64,000 bases of DNA from UBA1413 sp964567485 (GTDB lineage: Bacteria; Bacteroidota; Bacteroidia; Bacteroidales; Prolixibacteraceae): the NCBI GenBank assembly GCA_964567485.1, contig CAZMMX010000001.1:62001-126000 (forward strand). The letters are read 5' to 3'. Every line of letters begins with the position of its first letter. The first letter of the stretch is position 1. A model generated the notes under the pieces. That model saw only the letters and a program-made list of their open reading frames with translations, was not told the origin of the DNA and made no database searches. Positions 26,920 through 36,230 of the stretch are shown here, piece by piece. The position numbers and the translations under genes were made by a program.

Positions 26920-27675
26920 TTAACGCCCGAACACCGCCTTCATCCATGCCGAAGCCATCAGATGGCTTCCCGCCACTGAGGGGTGAACACCGTCGGCAGA
27001 CCACCAGGATGCCGGGGCATGACCCATGGCCTCATCAAACACCTTCTGGAAAGGAACCCAAACCGTTCCGAATTCCTGGCTCAGCTTCGCAGCCACTTCC
27101 CTGTACCCCCTCACCGGTTCCACCCAGCTGTTGTCGACAGCCGTGGTCCCCGGCAATGCAAAAGGCTCACAGAGAACCAGCTTCACCGCTGGTAAAAGCT
27201 CACGGGTGCGTGAGAGCAGCTGCCGGTAATCCTGCTCATACCTTTCCAGGGTTCCGTCATAATGACCGTTGCGCATATGCCAGTAATCATTGATCCCTAT
27301 CAGAATACTCACGATATCGGGTTTCAGGTCGAAACAATCCTTCTGCCACCTTTCTGCCAATTGGTAGACCTTGTTGCCACTGATCCCCCGGTTATAAACC
27401 ACCGGTTCCCGGGAAGCAAAATGGTCCATGATCCCCGCAGCCGCGAAAAGGGCATATCCCCCGCCCAGAGATCCACCCGCATTGGGAAGCTCCCGGTCTT
27501 TGTCACGCCCCGCATCGGTAATCGAATCCCCCTGAAAAAGAATCACCCCATTTTCAGGAAGCGTTAAAGACTTCCGCTGTTTGGGAACCGCGGCCTCCAC
27601 CACTGAAGGGAAAAGCGCCACTGCCGCCGCTGTAACGGCGGCCTTGCCTAAAAATGCTCTTCTGGAATTGTTCAT
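26920..27675 (-). CDS. GDSL/SGNH-fold hydrolase, probably Tat-exported
   Basis: The 251-residue protein has the SGNH serine-hydrolase blocks: LFQGDSITDAG (block I, catalytic Ser near 50), NRGISGNKV (block II Gly), IGINDYW (block III Asn) and SADGVHPSVAGS (block V Asp-x-x-His). These enzymes are typically esterases that deacetylate sugars or hydrolyse lipids. The N-terminus MNNSRRAFLGKAAVTAAAVALF has a twin-arginine and a hydrophobic stretch ending near VEAAV, suggesting Tat export. It is divergent from the ROK gene that opens the glycan locus, so a carbohydrate esterase role is plausible but unproven. Confidence 0.88.
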   Translation of the reverse strand: MNNSRRAFLGKAAVTAAAVALFPSVVEAAVPKQRKSLTLPENGVILFQGDSITDAGRDKDRELPNAGGSLGGGYALFAAAGIMDHFASREPVVYNRGISGNKVYQLAERWQKDCFDLKPDIVSILIGINDYWHMRNGHYDGTLERYEQDYRQLLSRTRELLPAVKLVLCEPFALPGTTAVDNSWVEPVRGYREVAAKLSQEFGTVWVPFQKVFDEAMGHAPASWWSADGVHPSVAGSHLMASAWMKAVFGR

Positions 27676-27712
27676 CTTGTTGAAAATTTGGTTTTCTATT
27701 AAGCTTTTGATG

Positions 27713-27720
27713 CAAATTTA
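27713..27720 (-). promoter_or_regulatory. Bacteroidota-type -7 promoter box for the SGNH hydrolase
   Basis: Read leftwards, TAAATTTG followed by CA matches TAnnTTTG and lies 37 nt before the start codon at 27675. A clear -33 TTTG is not evident. Confidence 0.45.
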
Positions 27721-27805
27721 AGGTTTACCCCCGGTTTTCTTCCCGCCGAACATAAGATTATCCTAAAAAAAAGGAGCCCCCTTCCTGCCCGATGACCTGA
27801 AGAAC

Positions 27806-27957
27806 CCAGCGACCTGGGGGAAATCTGGGATCTGGGGAACCAGTGATCTGTGGGGAACCTGGGATCTGGGGAAGCTGTGACCTGGGGGAAATCTGTGATC
27901 TGGAGAAGCTGTGACTTGAGGGAAGCTGTGACTTGAGGGAACCAGCAATCTGGGGAA
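27806..27957. repeat. Minisatellite of nine 16-18 bp units
   Basis: Nine head-to-tail units follow the pattern NCTGTGATCTGGGGGAA. Boundaries are near 27806, 27823, 27840, 27858, 27874, 27891, 27908, 27925 and 27942. Units 7 and 8 are identical (GCTGTGACTTGAGGGAA); the others differ by a few bases. There are no spacers. The array fills part of the 462-bp intergenic region between the SGNH hydrolase and the ROK regulator. A 17-nt period does not keep frame, so a coding role is unlikely. The rest of that region (27958-28137) is AT-rich and should hold the ROK promoter. Confidence 0.85.
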
Positions 27958-28137
27958 TAAACGGTCCTGTTTTTCCCAACTGCCCCTAAGAGAGAAAAGC
28001 AAGCAAACTTTTTTATTTACAGGCCCCACCTAAATAAAATTCATACTCGACATAATAATCTTTAATAAATATTTAACAAACATTAGGATTTATTAAAATT
28101 TGTTTCATAACTTAGCCTCATAAAAAAACGGGGATGT

Positions 28138-29367
28138 ATGAATCCAACGGACTTGAAAAATGATGTAAAGTTGACAGGAAGTGAGTTGAAGCAGTTCCGG
28201 TTAAAGAAGAACATTCTCAGGATCCTGTATAAGGAGACTTCGTGCACTGCGCCCGAGCTGAGCAAGCTTTTGGGGATCAGCATGCCCACCACCCAGGTTT
28301 TGCTCAATGACATGGTGACGGAAGGCATGGTGATCTCACTGGGCACCGGGCAATCCACCGGGGGGAGGAAACCTTCACTTTACGGTCTTTCCGACGAGTC
28401 GGTTTTTGTGATCGCCTGTGATATGGGCCGTTTTTCGGCAAAGATGGCCATTTTCAACTGCCGTAACGAGCGGATCACCCCCCTGACTTTCATCGACACA
28501 CACATCGACGACCCCAAACTCGTGGAGAAACTCCACGATACCGCAGTTAAACTGATGACCGATTACCAGATTCCGGAAGAGAAGATCATTGGTCTGGGAG
28601 TGGATATGCCGGGGCTGGTAGATGCCCACCTGGGGATCAACTACACCATTAAGGGAAAGAGAAACCAACCGGTCAGGGATCTCCTAAGCAAGAGATTCAG
28701 CACCAGGGTATATGTCGACAACGACGCCCGTATGCAGGCCTTCGGGGAGTACATCTTCGGCAAAGCCCGGAGATGTCACAATGCCGTGATTATTAACTGG
28801 AGCTGGGGATTGGGCCTGGGGATCATCGTCAACGACCAGCTCTACGGAGGAACAACGGGATTTGCAGGTGAGTTTTCCCACATCCAGATGCAGGAGGACG
28901 GTGACCTCTGTATTTGTGGAAAAAGGGGATGCCTCGAAACGGTAGCCTCCTCGAATGCCATTCTTAAACTGGCCACTGAAGGGATCAGCCAGGGAAAGAT
29001 TTCCCAGCTCACCCAGCAGTTTGCCGGAAATCCGTCAGAGCTCACCCTTGAACATGTGATAGCCGCAGCACGATTGGGCGATGAATTTTCGATTTCCGTG
29101 CTTAGCAAAATAGGGTTCATGTTCGGGAAAGGGCTCTCTTACCTCATCCAGCTGTTGAACCCTGAAATCATCGTTTTGGGTGGTCCGGTAGCCAAAGCCA
29201 ACCAGTTTGTCCTCACTCCCATCCAACAAGCGCTGAACCGTTTTTGTCTGGAACATATCCTGCAAAACACCACCATTGTCACCTCCGACATGGACGAACA
29301 GGCAGGACTCCTGGGCACAGCAGCCATGCTTTTCCTGCAGGTTTTCAGCGACGTAGAACAGCAGTGA
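28138..29367 (+). CDS. ROK family transcriptional regulator (NagC-like)
   Basis: ROK repressors bind DNA through an N-terminal winged helix and a sugar or sugar phosphate through a kinase-like body. In this 409-residue protein the helix-turn-helix lies at about 25-80 (TAPELSKLLGISMPTTQVLLNDM). The body has GVDMPGLVD, VYVDNDARMQAFGE, a glycine-rich ATP-site-like GLGLGI, and the zinc motif CICGKRGCLE (near 260). The neighbouring susC, susD, GH29, GH20 and PNGase genes suggest an amino sugar or fucose-derived effector; that is inference. susC starts 114 bp downstream on the same strand. Whether it still phosphorylates sugar cannot be decided. Confidence 0.9.
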   Translation: MNPTDLKNDVKLTGSELKQFRLKKNILRILYKETSCTAPELSKLLGISMPTTQVLLNDMVTEGMVISLGTGQSTGGRKPSLYGLSDESVFVIACDMGRFSAKMAIFNCRNERITPLTFIDTHIDDPKLVEKLHDTAVKLMTDYQIPEEKIIGLGVDMPGLVDAHLGINYTIKGKRNQPVRDLLSKRFSTRVYVDNDARMQAFGEYIFGKARRCHNAVIINWSWGLGLGIIVNDQLYGGTTGFAGEFSHIQMQEDGDLCICGKRGCLETVASSNAILKLATEGISQGKISQLTQQFAGNPSELTLEHVIAAARLGDEFSISVLSKIGFMFGKGLSYLIQLLNPEIIVLGGPVAKANQFVLTPIQQALNRFCLEHILQNTTIVTSDMDEQAGLLGTAAMLFLQVFSDVEQQ

Positions 29368-29481
29368 CCATACATTGAGATCCTTCTGAAACCATGCTTT
29401 GAACCTACACGACAACCGTACATTGACTTCATAAAACAATAGTTCAATTTCTCTAATCAATCACTAATTATTCATTTTTCT

Positions 29482-32400
29482 ATGCGAAAGGTTTTATTAA
29501 TGCTGACCATGTGCCTGGCCTTCTCAGCAAGTGCCTGGGCGCAGTTTACCGTAACGGGGAAGGTTACGGATGCCGACGGGATGGGGATTCCGGGAGCCTC
29601 CATCCTTGAGAAGGGGACCACCAACGGCACCATTACCAGTGTCGACGGGGATTATACCCTGAGAGTTGCTTCAGAAAATGCCACGCTGATTTTCTCCTTC
29701 GTGGGAATGGAATCGCAGGAAGTGGCTGTCAACGGCCGCCCAACGATCAATGTAAATCTGAAAACCAGCGCTATTGGTCTGGGTGAAGTCGTGGTTACCG
29801 CCATGGGCATCACCAAAGAGTCCAAAAAGCTGGGGTATGCCGTCACCCAAGTCGATGGAGATAAACTGGCGGAGTCATCGACCGTTAACCCGGTGAATGC
29901 CCTCCAGGGCCGCGCCGCCGGAGTCGAGATCGCCCCCAGTGAGGGAGGAGCCTTCAGCGGCTCCAAGATTACCATTCGTGGGAACTCCACCCTGAAAGGA
30001 AACAACATGCCCATCTTCGTCATCGACGGGGTCATCATGGACAATAACATCTCAGGGGGTTCCCAGTGGGGAGGAGTCGACTGGGGCAATGAACTCAAGA
30101 ACCTGAATGCCGACGAATTCGAATCGGTGTCGGTACTGAAGGGCGCAGCAGCCACGGCCCTTTACGGTTCACGCGCCCTGAATGGCGCCATCGTCGTCAC
30201 CACCAAGAAGGGAAAAGCCCGGAAGGACCTGGGGATCAAAATCAGCCAGCGTTTTAACGTCAAGCAGGTCTATGACGGTCCCGCCTTCCAGAATGTCTAC
30301 GGTGAAGGTGCCATGCCGGGTTACGACAGCAGCATGCCCGATATGTATGCCCCTCAAAATGATTTTGTCCTCAATGCCCAGGGAGAACCCATCCTGCTGG
30401 GATATTACGACGGGTGGGCCCCTTATAGCTATGGCCATAAGATGGACGGCACCCAGGTTCGCGACTGGGAAGGCAACTGGGTGAGCTATGACCCCCAACC
30501 CGACAACGCCATCGACGCCTACCAAACCGGCTACCAGACCAACACCAACGTGACCCTTGATGGCGGCGGCGACAACTCCACCTTCATCATCTCCCTTTCC
30601 CACTTCGGCGAACAGGGGACCTACCCGGGGAACAACTTCACCCGTGAGTCGGTCTATTCCAAGGTCACCCGTGATTTCGGTAACTTCCTGACCACCGAAC
30701 TGGGGATCAGCTACGCCAACTCAGCCCCCAAAAACCCGCCACAGGACCTGATGAAGTATTTCCTGGACCCCTGGCCCCGTAACTACAACACCTCCTACTG
30801 GCGCACGCGCTACCAAGCAGCCCACGGCGGAATCCCGCAGAGCAACTACAACGATCCCGGCGTCAACATCCCCGGGGCCAATATCTGGTTCAGCATCTAC
30901 GAAAATAGCTATACCCAGATCGAAGAGTCGCTCCGCCTTACCGGCAAGATGACCTTTAAAATCACCCCCTGGTTTAACGCCGTCCTCGATGGGTATGTCA
31001 ACAACTATTACATCAAGTCGGAAACCAAGGAATTGGGGAACGGATACCGCAATGAAGGTGGTTACTATTCCCTCGGCCATACCCGGAAGCAGCAGTATGA
31101 CGGGAAAGTGTGGCTCAACTTCTTCAAGAATTTTGACAATGGCCTGGATGTATCCTTCTCCACGGTGGCGGAACACTGGGAGTCAGGGGACAGCTACACC
31201 AGTGCCTGGACCAATGGCGGATTGATCGTTCCCGGGCAGTATTCCCTTTCCAACAGTAAGAACGAACCCGGGCAAAACGCCTCCATCAGCAACACCCGCA
31301 TTCTGCAGTCGGTGATGTTCTTTTCCGACATATCCTGGAAAGACCAGCTCTTTTTGAGCATCACCGGCCGTAACGACTGGTCGTCGACGCTGACTTACGC
31401 CAACGGCAGCGGTAACTTCAGCTACTTCTATCCGTCGGTGAGCTTATCATGGTTGTTTACCGAAACCTTCGAAATGCCGGCATGGCTCGACTACGGAAAA
31501 GTACGCGCCTCATGGGCCCACGTGGGTAATGACTATTCGCCTTACGCCATCAATCCCGGATTCAGCCGCACCGGCACCGTCCAAAGCTACAACGGCGACC
31601 TGCCGCGTTACAGCTTCAAAAACGACCAAATGCCTAACCTCAACATCCGCCCGGAAGACAAAAAATCGGTCGAAGTGGGTTTTGAGGCCAAATTCCTCAA
31701 AAACCGGCTGGGCATTGACTTCGCCTATTACAAGGACAATACCTACAACCAGATTCTCGCCATTCCCGAAAACTACTACACGGGGGTTTCCAGCCAGCTC
31801 ATCAACGCCGGGAACATCCAGAACCAGGGGATCGAAATTATGCTGAACACAGTACCTCTGAAGATCAACGACTTCAGCTGGTTCTTCAATGTCAATTTTG
31901 CCCGTAACCGCAACACCATCATCGACCTCTATGAGGGGATCGACGAGTATAACCTTTATGAAAGCTGGAACTACGGGAATACCCGTATCGGCACGCTGGC
32001 CATCGTGGGCGGCAACTGGGGGGAACTCTATTCCGACTCGGCACCCCTGAAATGGGAGAACGAAAGTAACCCCAATGATCCCCGCAACGGGCAGCCCATC
32101 CTCCGCTGGAACGCCAGTCAGAGGGGAGGCTATTACATCCGCAGCAACGTTAAGGAGAAGGTGGGCGACATGAATGCCGACTTTACCGGCAGTGTCCTGA
32201 CCGGTTTCGAATGGAAAAACTTCCGTTTCGAGACCCTTTTCGATGTGAAGATCGGTGGGGACATTTCTACCTACACCGGCAGGTACGGAACGGCATATGG
32301 TTTGCTGGAATCCACCCTGGCCAACCGCGACAAGGAACATGGCGGCATGGAGTGGACTTCGGGATGGAGCGGAAAATCGTATGATGACGGATTCCTTCCT

Positions 32401-32841
32401 GAAGGGGTGTTTGAAGAGGGCACCAAAGTGCAGATGAAAGGTTCTGACGGGAACATGATCACCAACGACATCAGCGGGATGACCTACCAGGAAGCTTACT
32501 CCCAGGGACTGGTCGATCCGGCGCACGGGGCATGGTGGCATTTCAAGGGGAACAGCTGGGGCGGCGGCGTCATCAACGATGCCGTATTGCAGGAAAACTC
32601 CTATATCGGCATCCGCCAGATGTCCCTGACCTACCAGGTGCCCGCAAAGTGGTGCCAGAAGGTGAAACTTACCAGTGCCGACATCTCCCTCTTTGGCCGT
32701 GACCTGGGATTCGTCTACAAGACCCTGAAAGACAATCTCCACCCGTTCAGCGTGAGAAGCAATGAAGCAGGTTCTGCCCATGAATGGAACCAGATTCCCT
32801 ATACCCGCACTCTGGGCTTCAGTCTCAACCTTTCCTTGTAA
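29482..32841 (+). CDS. SusC/RagA family TonB-linked outer-membrane transporter
   Basis: SusC proteins form the outer-membrane barrel that imports oligosaccharides with energy from TonB. The 1119-residue protein has a signal peptide (MRKVLLMLTMCLAFSASAWA), a carboxypeptidase-regulatory-like domain (about 22-100, VTGKVTDADGMGIPGASI), the TonB-box region GEVVVTAMG, the plug domain with ALQGRAAGVEI and ITIRGNSTL, the SusC signature motif region (VLKGAAATALYGSRALNGAIVVTTKKG), and a long barrel ending in a final strand LGFSLNLSL. It is followed 34 bp later by susD, the usual lid partner. No anti-sigma-interacting extension is present, in keeping with control by the ROK regulator. Confidence 0.96.
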   Translation: MRKVLLMLTMCLAFSASAWAQFTVTGKVTDADGMGIPGASILEKGTTNGTITSVDGDYTLRVASENATLIFSFVGMESQEVAVNGRPTINVNLKTSAIGLGEVVVTAMGITKESKKLGYAVTQVDGDKLAESSTVNPVNALQGRAAGVEIAPSEGGAFSGSKITIRGNSTLKGNNMPIFVIDGVIMDNNISGGSQWGGVDWGNELKNLNADEFESVSVLKGAAATALYGSRALNGAIVVTTKKGKARKDLGIKISQRFNVKQVYDGPAFQNVYGEGAMPGYDSSMPDMYAPQNDFVLNAQGEPILLGYYDGWAPYSYGHKMDGTQVRDWEGNWVSYDPQPDNAIDAYQTGYQTNTNVTLDGGGDNSTFIISLSHFGEQGTYPGNNFTRESVYSKVTRDFGNFLTTELGISYANSAPKNPPQDLMKYFLDPWPRNYNTSYWRTRYQAAHGGIPQSNYNDPGVNIPGANIWFSIYENSYTQIEESLRLTGKMTFKITPWFNAVLDGYVNNYYIKSETKELGNGYRNEGGYYSLGHTRKQQYDGKVWLNFFKNFDNGLDVSFSTVAEHWESGDSYTSAWTNGGLIVPGQYSLSNSKNEPGQNASISNTRILQSVMFFSDISWKDQLFLSITGRNDWSSTLTYANGSGNFSYFYPSVSLSWLFTETFEMPAWLDYGKVRASWAHVGNDYSPYAINPGFSRTGTVQSYNGDLPRYSFKNDQMPNLNIRPEDKKSVEVGFEAKFLKNRLGIDFAYYKDNTYNQILAIPENYYTGVSSQLINAGNIQNQGIEIMLNTVPLKINDFSWFFNVNFARNRNTIIDLYEGIDEYNLYESWNYGNTRIGTLAIVGGNWGELYSDSAPLKWENESNPNDPRNGQPILRWNASQRGGYYIRSNVKEKVGDMNADFTGSVLTGFEWKNFRFETLFDVKIGGDISTYTGRYGTAYGLLESTLANRDKEHGGMEWTSGWSGKSYDDGFLPEGVFEEGTKVQMKGSDGNMITNDISGMTYQEAYSQGLVDPAHGAWWHFKGNSWGGGVINDAVLQENSYIGIRQMSLTYQVPAKWCQKVKLTSADISLFGRDLGFVYKTLKDNLHPFSVRSNEAGSAHEWNQIPYTRTLGFSLNLSL

Positions 32842-32875
32842 CATGTGGCACAACTAATTAATAAACAGGAGAAAT

Positions 32876-34612
32876 ATGAAAAACAGAATTTTCAAAATAT
32901 TCACGGTATTCACCTTAACCGCTTTGTTAATGGTGAACTGTACCGACCGGTTCGCCGAGATGAATCTGAATCCCAGCGACATTAACGATCCCGATCTCTC
33001 CCACCTCTTCACCAACGCGCTGTACAACACCGCCGGCGATGACTATCTTCAGTGGTTTTACAACAACAGCGTCTATTTCTGGCGGTTTTCGCAGGTGACG
33101 GTTTCCCGTTCGGGGACCTCGGCCGACTTCAACAACACAGGGGCCCTGGGAGGTATTCCTTTCTACAAGGTGATGATCGACATGAAAGAGATCCAGACCC
33201 GCATCGACGCCATGACCCCCGAAGACCAGGAGGTCTACAAGGCTTTCAGAGCCATCACGGTCATTCCGGTGATTGAGCTGGGCATTCGTGCCAGCGACTG
33301 GGAGGGGAGTATGGTCTATTCCGAGGCCATCGATGCCCGCTATGGCGGTAACCTGACCCCGAAATTCGACACCCAGCAGGAGCTTTTCGACCTCTGGGTC
33401 AAACAGCTCGACGAGGCCATTGCCGTGCTGGCCACCGCCAGTGCCGACCAGGTGAAGCCGGGGAACCAGGACTTCATGTTCAAGAGTGACTGGGAACTGT
33501 GGGCCCGTTATGCCAACAGTCTGAAACTGCGCATTGCCGCACGTCTCGAAGTGGCCGACAACGCTAAAATGAAACAGCTGCTCACCTCAATCGTCAACAC
33601 GAAAGGCAGCGATGGCAAGCCGCTGCTGATCACGGAGATTGCCCACCAGGCCATCTGGGCTCCTTCAGCCCAGGAACTGGGACCTGGCGGTACCAACACC
33701 CTGTGGGTCGAAAACTACGCTCCCTCGAAGAACTTCTCAGCGTTTATGTGCCGTAACCAGGATCCCCGCATGAGGATGTACTTCCGGGTAAACTCTCTGA
33801 GCGAGGCCGCCATCACCGCCCTGCAGGCCACCCCGGGAGTCATTCTTCCCAAATTTGCCAAATTGCCGGTCAACGAACCCTGGGACCGTCTTGTCGGAGG
33901 TCCCGTGGCTCCCGACAGCATGGGCATTGATGACTTCTTCGGTCCTGTGCTGGTCGACGCCACCAATGCCCAGTACCGCCGCCTTCCCATCGTGGAATAC
34001 AACTTCATCAAACCCAAACAGGACGGCCGCGTGGGTGAATACCGCAACCTCGTACTGGGGGCTCCCGAAGTATGCCTTTACCTGGCTGAATTCATCGAAA
34101 AGGGATATGTCTCAGGCATCGGTACCGCTAAGGAATGGTACGAAAAAGGCGTGACCCTGTCCCTCCAGAACATGGACAAGCGTGCATCGCTGGCCCAGAT
34201 CCCCGATTATAGCACCCGCGGACTAGTGGCGGGTGAAACAGAAGCCCTCCTGGCCAGAGACGATGTGAAATACATTGCCGGAGATGCTAAAAACAAGGAG
34301 AAGATTATCCTCCAGCAGTTGGTGAACCTCTTCGACAATCCTTACGAAATGGTGGCAGTGACCCGCCGTACCGGATATCCCAAAAAAGGGAGCACCCTCT
34401 GGGCCTGGGAACCCTACCTCGCCGCTGGTTCGGAACTCAAACTGCCCCGCCGCTTCCCCTGGGGAACACCCACGATCGACAACAACAAAGCCAACTGGCA
34501 GACCGCCACGACAGAACAGGGATTTACTCCCGACGACAACTTCGGAACGGTCCTGAACAGCCAACGCGTATGGTGGGATAGAAACACCCCCGATTACGGC
34601 AATGGCAATTAA
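32876..34612 (+). CDS. SusD/RagB family nutrient-binding outer-membrane lipoprotein
   Basis: SusD proteins sit over the SusC barrel and capture glycan. The 578-residue protein has a lipoprotein signal with modified C22 (LLMVNC), then NLNPSDINDPDLSHLFTNALYN, typical of the SusD-like group with a DPN-type N-terminus, a helical TPR-like core (WELWARYANSLKLRIAARLE) and a C-terminal region with YNFIKPKQDGR and APEVCLYLAEFIEKGY. It lies 34 bp after susC and is closed by an intrinsic terminator, so the fucosidase gene that follows probably depends on read-through or its own promoter. Confidence 0.95.
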   Translation: MKNRIFKIFTVFTLTALLMVNCTDRFAEMNLNPSDINDPDLSHLFTNALYNTAGDDYLQWFYNNSVYFWRFSQVTVSRSGTSADFNNTGALGGIPFYKVMIDMKEIQTRIDAMTPEDQEVYKAFRAITVIPVIELGIRASDWEGSMVYSEAIDARYGGNLTPKFDTQQELFDLWVKQLDEAIAVLATASADQVKPGNQDFMFKSDWELWARYANSLKLRIAARLEVADNAKMKQLLTSIVNTKGSDGKPLLITEIAHQAIWAPSAQELGPGGTNTLWVENYAPSKNFSAFMCRNQDPRMRMYFRVNSLSEAAITALQATPGVILPKFAKLPVNEPWDRLVGGPVAPDSMGIDDFFGPVLVDATNAQYRRLPIVEYNFIKPKQDGRVGEYRNLVLGAPEVCLYLAEFIEKGYVSGIGTAKEWYEKGVTLSLQNMDKRASLAQIPDYSTRGLVAGETEALLARDDVKYIAGDAKNKEKIILQQLVNLFDNPYEMVAVTRRTGYPKKGSTLWAWEPYLAAGSELKLPRRFPWGTPTIDNNKANWQTATTEQGFTPDDNFGTVLNSQRVWWDRNTPDYGNGN

Positions 34613-34626
34613 ACTTCGAATCATCC

Positions 34627-34659
34627 AAAAATGGCGGCCTCAAAACCGCCATTTTTTTT
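34627..34659 (+). terminator. Intrinsic terminator after susD
   Basis: AAAAATGGCGG (34627-34637) pairs with CCGCCATTTTT around an 8-nt loop and is followed by a run of eight T residues. It separates susCD from the GH29 gene. The GH29 frame has an ATG inside this hairpin, which argues against that early start. Confidence 0.93.
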
Positions 34660-34720
34660 AATTTTACTCTTTCACTTTCATGTCCCGAAACAAGATTTAT
34701 CCATTCTAACGATGATCACC

Positions 34721-36199
34721 ATGCTCAAAAAAACCATCACCCTTCTCTTTCTGTTTGTCGGCCTTGGCGTGCAGGCCCAACTGGAGCACGAAATGACCAG
34801 GTATGTATGGCCCACCGATCCACAACTCCTCCAAAAACTGGAGGAGTGGCAGGACCTCAAATTCGGACTTCTCATGCACTGGGGGGCTTATAGCCAGTGG
34901 GGCATCGTCGAATCCTGGTCCATTTGTCCCGAGGATTACGGCTGGTGTGAACGGAAGATGGGATCCCATCCGGGCGACTATTTCACCTATAAAAAGGAGT
35001 ATGAAAACCTGAAACTGACCTTCAACCCGGTGGGCTTTGAGCCTGAGCGATGGGCAAAGGCAGCTGCCGGCGCCGGGATGAAATATGTCGTTTTTACCAC
35101 CAAACACCACGACGGGTTCTCCATGTTCGACTCAAAATACACCCATTACAAGGTCACCGATCCCGCTTGTCCCTTTCATGTCCATCCCAAAGCCAACATC
35201 GCCCTCGAGATTTTTGAGGCCTTCCGCGCCGAGGGGCTATGGGCCGGAGCTTACTTCTCGAAACCCGACTGGCATTCGGAACACTACTGGGATCCGCTGT
35301 TTCCGCCCCTCGACCGCAATGTCAACTATGACCCTGACGAATACCCCGAAAAATGGGATAAGTTCGTAGAGTTCACCCACAACCAGATCATGGAGCTCAT
35401 GACGGACTATGGGAAAATCGATATTCTGTGGCTTGACGGCGGCTGGGTCAGCAAAAAAACCACGGAGCAGGTGAGAGAGAGCTATCTCCACAAGGCCCGG
35501 GAAACGGAGAGTGGTTTTGTGAAGAGCCGCACGGTCAACCAGGACATCCGCATGGATGAGCTGGCGGCCAAAGCCCGGGAGAAGCAGCCGGGACTCATCG
35601 TGGTCGACCGGGCCGTGGAAGGCCCCAACCAAAACTACCTGACCCCTGAGAACACCGTTCCTGAGAAGATGCTCCCCTACCCCTGGGAGTCTTGCATCAT
35701 CGCCGGCGGAGGATGGTCATGGGTTCCCGATGCCCGTTTTATGACCCCACGACAGGCCATTCACCTACTCATCGACATTGTGGCCAAGGGAGGCAACCTC
35801 CTCTATAACATTGCTCCGGGTCCCGACGGCAAATGGCCCCTGGGAGCCTATGCCCTCCTGGAAGAGATGGGAAACTGGATCAGGGTCAACGGGGAAGCCA
35901 TCTACGCCACCCGGGCCATGGCACCCTACAAGTCGGGAAACATCTGCTTCACCCGCTCCAAAGATTCCAAAACCATGTACGCCCTGTACCTCCCCGGGGA
36001 AGAGGAGAACATCCTGCCCGCGGAGGTCTCCATCACAGGCTTCACCCCCGCTCCCGGGACTACGGTCTCCCTGCTGGGAGCTAAAGGATCCCTGAAATGG
36101 CAAAAAACCCCCGAAGGCTGCAAAATCACACTCCCCGCTTTCCTGCACAACAACCTCCCCTGCCGGGAAGCATGGGCCTTCGCCTTCAGGGAGAAATAA
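34721..36199 (+). CDS. Alpha-L-fucosidase, glycoside hydrolase family 29
   Basis: The enzyme releases terminal alpha-linked L-fucose from glycans. From MLKKTITLLF (34721) it has 492 residues with a signal peptide cleaved near QAQ (residue 18-20). The catalytic barrel shows KFGLLMHWGAYSQWG (47-61), YVVFTTKHHDGFSMFDS (122-138) and DILWLDGGWV, where D239 is in the place of the nucleophile. The C-terminal third is a small beta domain. The frame is open upstream to 34631, but that start lies in the susD terminator; ATG at 34712 is a further possibility. It should act in the periplasm or at the surface. Linkage preference cannot be read from the sequence. Confidence 0.93.
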   Translation: MLKKTITLLFLFVGLGVQAQLEHEMTRYVWPTDPQLLQKLEEWQDLKFGLLMHWGAYSQWGIVESWSICPEDYGWCERKMGSHPGDYFTYKKEYENLKLTFNPVGFEPERWAKAAAGAGMKYVVFTTKHHDGFSMFDSKYTHYKVTDPACPFHVHPKANIALEIFEAFRAEGLWAGAYFSKPDWHSEHYWDPLFPPLDRNVNYDPDEYPEKWDKFVEFTHNQIMELMTDYGKIDILWLDGGWVSKKTTEQVRESYLHKARETESGFVKSRTVNQDIRMDELAAKAREKQPGLIVVDRAVEGPNQNYLTPENTVPEKMLPYPWESCIIAGGGWSWVPDARFMTPRQAIHLLIDIVAKGGNLLYNIAPGPDGKWPLGAYALLEEMGNWIRVNGEAIYATRAMAPYKSGNICFTRSKDSKTMYALYLPGEEENILPAEVSITGFTPAPGTTVSLLGAKGSLKWQKTPEGCKITLPAFLHNNLPCREAWAFAFREK

Positions 36200-36230
36200 A
36201 CTCAGGCAGGAGTTCCAAACCCCTCCTTTC

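Noticed and set aside
27806..27957. Possible CRISPR array
   Set aside because: Units are directly adjacent and degenerate, with no unique spacers and no cas genes nearby.
27758..27979. A 73-codon ORF on the minus strand across the minisatellite
   Set aside because: It is made of the 17-bp repeat, whose period does not keep frame. The protein is a low-complexity Ser/Pro/Gln string with no homologue-like features.
34631..34720. Earlier start for the fucosidase
   Set aside because: The ATG lies inside the susD terminator hairpin, and the added residues do not make a better signal peptide.
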